64,000 nucleotides of DNA from Sesamum alatum (Eukaryota > Streptophyta > Magnoliopsida > Lamiales > Pedaliaceae). Shown here piece after piece: positions 57,233 through 64,000 of the stretch. The number at the start of each line of letters is the position of its first letter. Within the stretch, counting starts at the first letter, position 1. The notes below the pieces were generated by a model that saw only the letters and a program-made list of their open reading frames with translations, was not told where the DNA came from and did not search any database. The stretch spans positions 43,446,873-43,510,872 of the forward strand of contig JACGWO010000003.1 of assembly GCA_034509735.1 (NCBI GenBank), given 5' to 3'. Position numbers and translations under genes: made by a program.

Positions 57233-57790
57233 TTGATGTTGTTCGTTACCAAGCAAGTCTGAAGAAATTTTGTGTTATTGTATGTTCTCTTTTACTAGTC
57301 AACTACTTGGAACTCGAAGTCGAAGAAACTTTGTCGATGTTGTTCGTTACTGACCAAGATGAAAAAGTTTGTGTTATTGTATGCTCTATTTTACTAGTCA
57401 ACTACTTAGAACTCGAATTGTGTACATCAAACCGAGCTGTACTTAGGTTAAGCTCCTTCAAAATTCAACTTGATCATATAGCCTTAAACTTGATCTCAAC
57501 AAGATTAGGAGTTGTACTTAGAACTCGAATTGTGCACATCAAACCGAGCTATATGCAGAGTAAGCTCCTTCAAATTTCAACCCGATCATATTGCCTTAAA
57601 GTTTGACTCTACAAGGTTAGGAGTTGATGCATGGATGGCTCTCCTTCAAAATTCAACCTGATCATATTGCCTTAAAGCTTGATCTTTACAAGGTTAGGAG
57701 TTGATACATGGATGGCTCTCCTTCAACTCGATCATATTGCCTTAAAGCTTGATCTCCACAGATTAGGAGTTGATCATGGATGGTGCTCTT
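57233..57790. repeat. Complex block of three overlapping tandem repeats
   Basis: (1) A ~105-bp unit (gttgatgttgttcgttac ... ctagtcaactacttgg) twice at 57233-57412. (2) A ~120-bp unit (cttagaactcgaattgtg ... aggagttg) twice at 57405-57630. (3) A ~85-bp unit (ctccttcaaaattcaac, ctgatcatattgccttaaag, gttaggagttgat) about three times at 57560-57785. Unit 3 is part of unit 2, so duplications were layered. Confidence 0.8.
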
Positions 57791-58084
57791 GTTGAAACAT
57801 TTCCATGGGCTACTCCATCTCTTTATGAACAATATTTTCAAGCTCAACGAATTCATGTCCAAACCCTTCAACTTACTATATCATGTCATTCGATAATGTA
57901 GGATTAAGTAAATAGAGATTTCGTAATTCAAGTTTTTCCATGTAGGATTTGGAATGTTTTTCTATTATGTGTTATTATAATGAAAAGGTTAGTATGTGAA
58001 GAACAAATTAATATTAATTTGATGGGACGGAAGAATAGTTAAAACTGTTTGGATGAATACTTGAATAGTTGTGAATTACTTGAG

Positions 58085-58314
58085 GTTATGTTTGGATAAA
58101 ATGATTTGAATTTGATAAATGGATTTGAAGGAGTGATTTCAAATAACTTTATATTAGAAGAACTTGAAATCCATCACCATATTACAAAATATAGTTCAAA
58201 ACAAGAACTCAAGAATTTCAAATCTTTTCGGTATTGAATTATCCCAATAAGTTGGGTGAATTTGTTATTATGAATTTGAAATCTTTAGTTGTAAATCTAT
58301 GGATCCAAATGCAG
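58085..58314. mobile_element. MITE, 230 bp
   Basis: The ends gttatgtttggat and atccaaatgcag are inverted, with further inverted similarity inside. cttgag is present on both sides (58079-58084, 58315-58320). It resembles the MITE split at 4546/13756. Confidence 0.6.
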
Positions 58315-59213
58315 CTTGAGTTATTTTTTAATATGTTGTTTACAAATGAAGATCATTTCCCTATTTATAGAGAAGTCACCTTATCAAATTGATGGTGAAG
58401 ATTAATTTCATCCAATGAGTAGGGGAGATTTTCTAAAATTTTTCATATAGATATTCTCTTAAGTAAAAGTATAAGAAGTTTTCATTTTTCACGAAAATAT
58501 TTTTTAGTGGATGTTTCATTAGGACACTTTCCTAAAAGTTTCTACAATTATATTTTTTTATCCTAAAAAAATTAACTGCAATGCTTCATACGACCCCATT
58601 TAAGTAATACTATGATTTGGAATCTTGATTGACTAAAAGTGAAATGTCAAAAGAGGCACTTAACATTTAAGAAATGCATTCTAGAAAACAAAGTTCCTAG
58701 CTATCACACGAATAATTAATAAAATAAATTACTTAACAAAATAATTATTACTAAGAAAAAATAACATAATATAGGTATTTTAATCAATAAAAATATTATT
58801 TCCGTATGATTGAGAGTACAGATGGCAATTGAACCCCGAATCAGGATAACCCTGACACCGAATCCTCTTGAATGGGTGGATTCGGGGTCCAAAAAATAGG
58901 GACTGGGAAATGTAATATTACAAGTATAAGTATTTGGTGTTTAACAAGGATTGTTGATGTAGATTCCAATTATATTTATATCTATAATTTCAAAAAGTAT
59001 ATTTATAATTTTATAAAAATTAAAAAGTATTTATATAATTAAACTTAACCTCATATGGCATCGATATAATTTTGCCCTCTTTTCTAAGATATAGAGTAAG
59101 TTGGTAAAAGATAGATGTATTTTACTCCATATATTGGAAATAAAGTAATTAATTTAAAGCAGAGACGGTAAATGGTACCCTATTCTAGTTTATCGGACTT
59201 GATTTTACTGTTG

Positions 59214-59386
59214 TTATTGATTTAGGGTTTGTTTGGTTCAAATGAGAGGAAAGGGGACGTAAATGGTACCCTATTCTAGTTTATCGGACCTCCCCCTCCA
59301 CCATATTCTAGTTTATCGGACCTCCCCGTCCCCCTTTCATTTTCCCTTTCCTCTCATTTGAATCAAGCGAACCCTAAATCAATAAA
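59214..59386. mobile_element. Foldback MITE, ~173 bp
   Basis: ttattgatttagggtttgtt ... caaatgagaggaaagggg at the left is inverted at the right (59337-59386). The interior repeats ctattctagtttatcgga, which also occurs just outside the left end. Confidence 0.7.
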
Positions 59387-60129
59387 ATATATATGTTTGT
59401 CTTTTTGTCCTTATACTTCAACTTTTGCACCCAATTTTGGATGGAAACAAAATTGAACTCCGGTGGGGTTTCATATACAACCAGTTTTACTTTCCCTTCA
59501 TCTCTTCACCCAAACCAAACACTAAACTTTTTCTTATACATCCCTTTTTACTTTCACTTCTCCTATACTTTCACTTTCCCCCCAACCAAACATACTCTAG
59601 TGTTAAATGACTACCTTCTTAAAAGTTTAGATTGTTAGAGAACAAAATCATTTAATATATATTTAATATTATAATATGGCCACCTGCTCGTGAATTTTTT
59701 TATAAATGGGTGGTAATGAAATTTGAATCCATGACATTTTGTTTGGTTTCACTTTGACACCATATTAAATGATCATTTTATTTAAAAATTTAGATTATTA
59801 GAGGAAAAAATATTTAATATATAATATCTTTTAACATCTAGCTTGACCAAAAAAAAATAAAAATTGCTGCATATTAATCTATTAAAAAGTTTTAATGATG
59901 TTACTGCAGTGTATTTGATGATGATAGCAAGTGTATGGCTTTGGCAATATTGTGATCATTATGGCCGGGGAATAATTATTACCATAACTTATAGATCTCT
60001 TTAAGGTCTTAACTTTGGATTAACACAAAAAGCATTTTTTACACTAACATTAAGCAATGCATTAATGATTTAATTGAGTTCCGAATAAAGTTTTTAAATT
60101 TATAATAAATAATAACAAATATTAAGTAA

Positions 60130-61145
60130 AATTTTTTAAATCATCACTAAAAAAGTACATTAAGTGACCATAATTATTAGTGACAAGAATTTTGCGTACA
60201 ATTATCAATATAGAGAATCAGTGAGGTATTTATCAGTGACAAACATATGTTGTCACCAGATTGTCACTATATATGCGTTTACATAAAATTTTGTGTCTGT
60301 AAAGAATAATTACGAAATCAAAAAATATGGACAAGCTGAAATTTATAAATTTAAATAAAAAGTGTTACAATTTTTAAAGTGAAGATTATTCCGTAATTCT
60401 TCACTTCGAATTTCGATCTAAGGGCTAGAAGCGTACTTTTGGACGTGAATGTGTAATCTTCTCTGGCTTTGTGGAGAAAACTACACGTCTTCTTGAAAAT
60501 ATAGTATCAAGGCTTGAAGATTTGATGCCTAGGAAGATGTGGAACCTTCATGGTTGTTGAGCTTCGTCGTGGCATAGAGTTTTGAACTTGAGTCATTTTA
60601 ATTTATCGTGTGGTATGACTTGTGTCTTGTGTTGTATGTATGTAATGATTTATTGTGTGGTGAATACTCATTTTCTTATAGGCGTGAGCATGACTTTAGA
60701 TAGCTTGGGTTCACTTCTCTTGTGTTTGAAAACCATGGACTTTAATGTCGACCAATCTCCTTACAAACCGTATTTCAACATGTTTTTGGCACATTTAGTC
60801 AAATCCAATATAAAAAAAATAATCTTATACTTTTGTCATGGATCAATCCATCAAAGCGTGTAAAGCCCAAATTTAGTATGCACATTTGTGCAAATTTGTC
60901 TTGAACTATTTAAAGCCCAACTTGTTATATACTTTAATTTGAAATCGAATTATTAGCCAATTTTATTTTGAATTTTGAATTTTGAATTTTGAATTTGTAT
61001 TTTATTTCAAAATTTTGATGGCCATAATATGTATCATTAATAATTCTTTTTTAATACAAGTTTTTTCAACTTTCTTTGTCACTGATTTTTGCTAGTGACA
61101 ACCTTTACAAAATAGTTGTCACCATTCTAAATTATGAAACTTGCT
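60130..61145. mobile_element. Possible CACTA-type subterminal repeats
   Basis: Clusters of agtgacaa/ttgtcact words in both orientations occur at 60180-60290 and 61075-61130. Such short alternating repeats are found inside CACTA element ends. No terminal CACTA motif or transposase was located. Confidence 0.3.
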
Positions 61146-61230
61146 GTTATGAATTTTTTTAGAAAATATTTAATATATATAATTAATAATAATACTAAAA
61201 TTTCATTTAATTTGTCGCTAATCCTTTTTT

Positions 61231-63355
61231 CGTAATGTATATTATTTAAACTATAATCAATTTCATTTTTTTTTTGTGGTATTTATGAGTTATTCTTTCC
61301 ATTATTACGATGGATTGAAGCCCAATGATGAATATTATAGTCTTAAAAAATTGACCTAAAAGCAACTATGTACTTGATTGTTTTAATTCTTATATCCATG
61401 GAAAAGATAAAATTACTATATTTCTTTAAAAATTGCATTATATATATATATATATTATATTGCAGAAAACTTTTGGATCTATCTATTGTTATGATTACAT
61501 ATTTATAGTGCTTGTAATGTACATAGATAGACACATATGTAAAATGTATTTGATTTATAGGGTAAACTACATTAATAATCCTAAGTTTAAGTCTAATTAT
61601 ATGAATATTTTCTATTATTTGTATAATTATAAGTGCACTTTCTGAATTTGTAATTATAATTCACATTGACACCTTTTCAGAGGCAAAAAAATCTACACAA
61701 ACTCTCATTGTAATAAATTACAAGGTCACCCCTTAAAAACTTAGAGAGTATTTATATAATTAAATTTAATTTAAAAGAAGTGTTTACGTAATTTACCATA
61801 ATTTTAATATATACGATGGTAGCATCTTATCATCCTCTAACCATGTTTGCTTACTAGGATGCGATAGAAGGGTGATAGATTAATGTGAGATTAAAATAGT
61901 GATTTGTCTTGATAGAATAATTCTATCATTTGTTTATTTAAAATGATAAAACCATGATTAGAAATTGATAGAATAATCTCACATTTACCCAAGGGCTTCT
62001 TTACTTTTCAGGAGGTTATTAGGATTTGATAGATTAGATGCGATTGTGATTGGTATAAGTTATTTAATGGTAGGTTAGTATAATGTTTACATTAAATTAA
62101 GTATTATTATATGTATTAACTTGTGATTGGGTTATATTATGTTTGCTAGTTTATATTAACATGCATAATTATAAGCTTTTTTATATTTATATTATATTTT
62201 TTTTTCAAGTCTATCCCAAAAAGGAATAGACTTATAAAAATAATAATACGGGTCGTTACCTCGAGTCCAAGTGTAATTTTTATTATAAATTAAAGATGAA
62301 AATTAAATTAAAAGGAAAAGGATAGGTGGGCTGGGGTCGTTAGCTCATCCCAACCAAAAAATAAAAATAAAAATAATAAAATATGTGAATCGTTAGATGA
62401 ATTATTTTTGCAAGTCCCTTTTTGGGGGAGACTTGCAAATTTTTATTTTTTCTGTATAATATAATTATAAATAAGCTCATGATTATATATGAAAATGTTC
62501 GAAATACCCTAGAATAAGATAAATTTGCCATCAACATCGTTTGTGTGGTTCATTAATTTCGGACTGGATATGGGATTGATTGGACACTGAATATTCACCC
62601 AATTCATCTTAGTAAATATGACCTAAGTAATTAAGCTAACACAAGATGGGTTACATAATTTTTTTAATATATATTTTATTTTTATTTATAATATATTTTA
62701 AAATATAAAAAATTATTTATAATATAAACACAAAAATAATGTTGTTACAAGTATTACATGCACCCAAATCTATATTTGGATCAAATGATGACAATACTAT
62801 AGGACAAACAAATGCCCACCATGGAAATTGCTTTGACCACTAATTGCTCTGATTTTACATGTCACCTTTTATTAGTATTTTTTAATCTTTTATCATATTT
62901 TAATATTATTCGACGATATCACATTAATGCATTATCACACTTTAATATTATATGATGATATCGTGTGAATGCATATAAGGTCTGTATTTTTATTTTTAAA
63001 TTATAATTTAATTTAATTATATATTTTAACTATTAAAAAACATATCTCAATCACTATTTATATGATATTAAAATATAATATTAAAGTGTGATAGAATATT
63101 TGAGCTTCATAAATTTTTTGATAGAGCCGTCAAATCATGTAGGGGATTCCGTACTTGACAAAAATTCTTCCTATATCTTTCTGCTAGACAAGTTGCCATC
63201 AACCATCAATTGTCTCCACACTCATATATATATATATATATATATATATTCCTTTTTTAAATTAAATTTATTTTTTTAATTCATAACAAAAACAGATAAA
63301 AAAATTTAAATAAATTAGATGATAGTTTTAATATTGTTACTAATTATATACATGT
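61231..63355. other. AT-rich intergenic DNA
   Basis: No gene seen. (TA)n runs near 61440 and 63222-63250. Confidence 0.5.
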
Positions 63356-63359
63356 ATAT

Positions 63360-63680
63360 TAAGTGATAAGAAATTTATTTTGTCACAATAATAAATTTCA
63401 TACATATAACCATTATTTTTGTAAAAAAATTTATGAGCCAAAATGAGTGACAAAAAGTTATTCATAAAGTTATCACTAAAGACAATTAATGACACATATA
63501 TAGCGATCGCTTAGTGACATCAAATAACTATTGTTACTATACTGCGTTGTCACTAAGTTCTGACAATAGATGTGCCATTAATATTCTGTAATGACAACTT
63601 TATACACAATAATTGTTAGTAATAATTTTAAAGTGACAAGATCAAAATTGTTATCATTTATATATCAATAGATTAAGTAA
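63360..63680. mobile_element. Possible CACTA-type subterminal repeats (second cluster)
   Basis: Repeated gtgacaa, ttgtcact, tagtgacatc and atgacaact words in both orientations, the same word set as at 60180-60290. Confidence 0.35.
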
Positions 63681-64000
63681 ATAAAATTTATAAAAATATT
63701 TTTATAAAATGGTACATTTATAAATGAGTGCAATCTATACTAATTTAACAATAAAAAACCAACAAACCTCTTGGAGGAAGCAAATTAAATTAAAATGCAA
63801 ACTAACAAAAATTTAAAATTGAAAACCTCCCAAATACATTATATATAATTGATTAAATAAATATAATTTATAATGGTATTTTAGCAACCATTGCCTTCAT
63901 ATAATTTAAAAAAAAAAAGTAATCCAAAAATGATTGGAGAAGCATAGAGAAAAGGAGAAATGAATAGATTATGAAGGAAGTAAAAAATCTATTGACTATC

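Noticed and set aside
58810..58920. hAT-like end (cagatggcaattgaaccccg)
   Set aside because: It resembles one end of a hAT MITE, but no opposite end or 8-bp duplication could be found.

Overview
The window is nuclear DNA of a flowering plant, most likely a eudicot. It has AT-rich intergenic DNA, GT-AG introns, plant-type Ty3/gypsy LTR elements, Mutator-like elements (MULEs) carrying plant mobile domain (PMD) genes, and two host genes of plant type. I saw no tRNA, rRNA, organelle or bacterial genes. The species cannot be named from the sequence alone. I recognise only two convincing host genes: a four-exon minus-strand gene at 20924-25788 (671 aa, function unknown) and a single-exon plus-strand C2-domain gene of SRC2-like type at 52457-53380 (307 aa). 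Nearly everything else that can be classified is transposable-element sequence.

Layout. 1-1198: AT-rich, no gene. 1199-4513: a MULE derivative whose left junction (host flank plus terminal inverted repeat, TIR) is amplified into five tandem copies of about 454 bp, and which keeps only the last exon of a transposase. 4584-13755: a full-length Ty3/gypsy chromovirus (Tekay/Del-like) with nearly identical 2.17-kb LTRs but a broken gag-pol, inserted into a small MITE. 13756-20500: tandem repeats and non-autonomous DNA elements (MULE MITE, foldback, hAT). 20924-25788: host gene. 26177-37314: three different Mutator-type elements (A, B, C) end to end, bounded and separated by four copies of the same 9-bp sequence agcaatgcg, beginning about 0.4 kb upstream of the host gene start codon. 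37778-38129: foldback element. 38583-41093: gag-only LTR element (TR-GAG type). 41969-44734: a fourth MULE (D) with PMD remnants. 45238-48152: a solo LTR later hit by a Helitron-like element and a MULE MITE. 48543-51894: Helitron-like elements, an L1-type LINE remnant and the 3' end of another PMD MULE. 52457-53380: C2 gene, followed by several kb of unassigned, less AT-rich DNA. 57233-63680: tandem repeats, MITEs and possible CACTA-type subterminal repeats.

The most interesting part is the Mutator-type cluster. Elements A and B both have a MuDR-like plan: two convergent genes, each starting just inside one TIR, with the transposase reading leftwards from the right end. The second gene (the position of mudrB in maize MuDR) differs. 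In A it is an intact small GRF-zinc-finger/coiled-coil/transmembrane protein with a TATA box just inside the TIR. In B (and in D and the fragment at 50.9-51.9 kb) it is a PMD protein. Every transposase seen here is damaged, so these copies now look non-autonomous. Three different TIR families sitting on exactly the same 9-bp target is unusual and is the main point to check.
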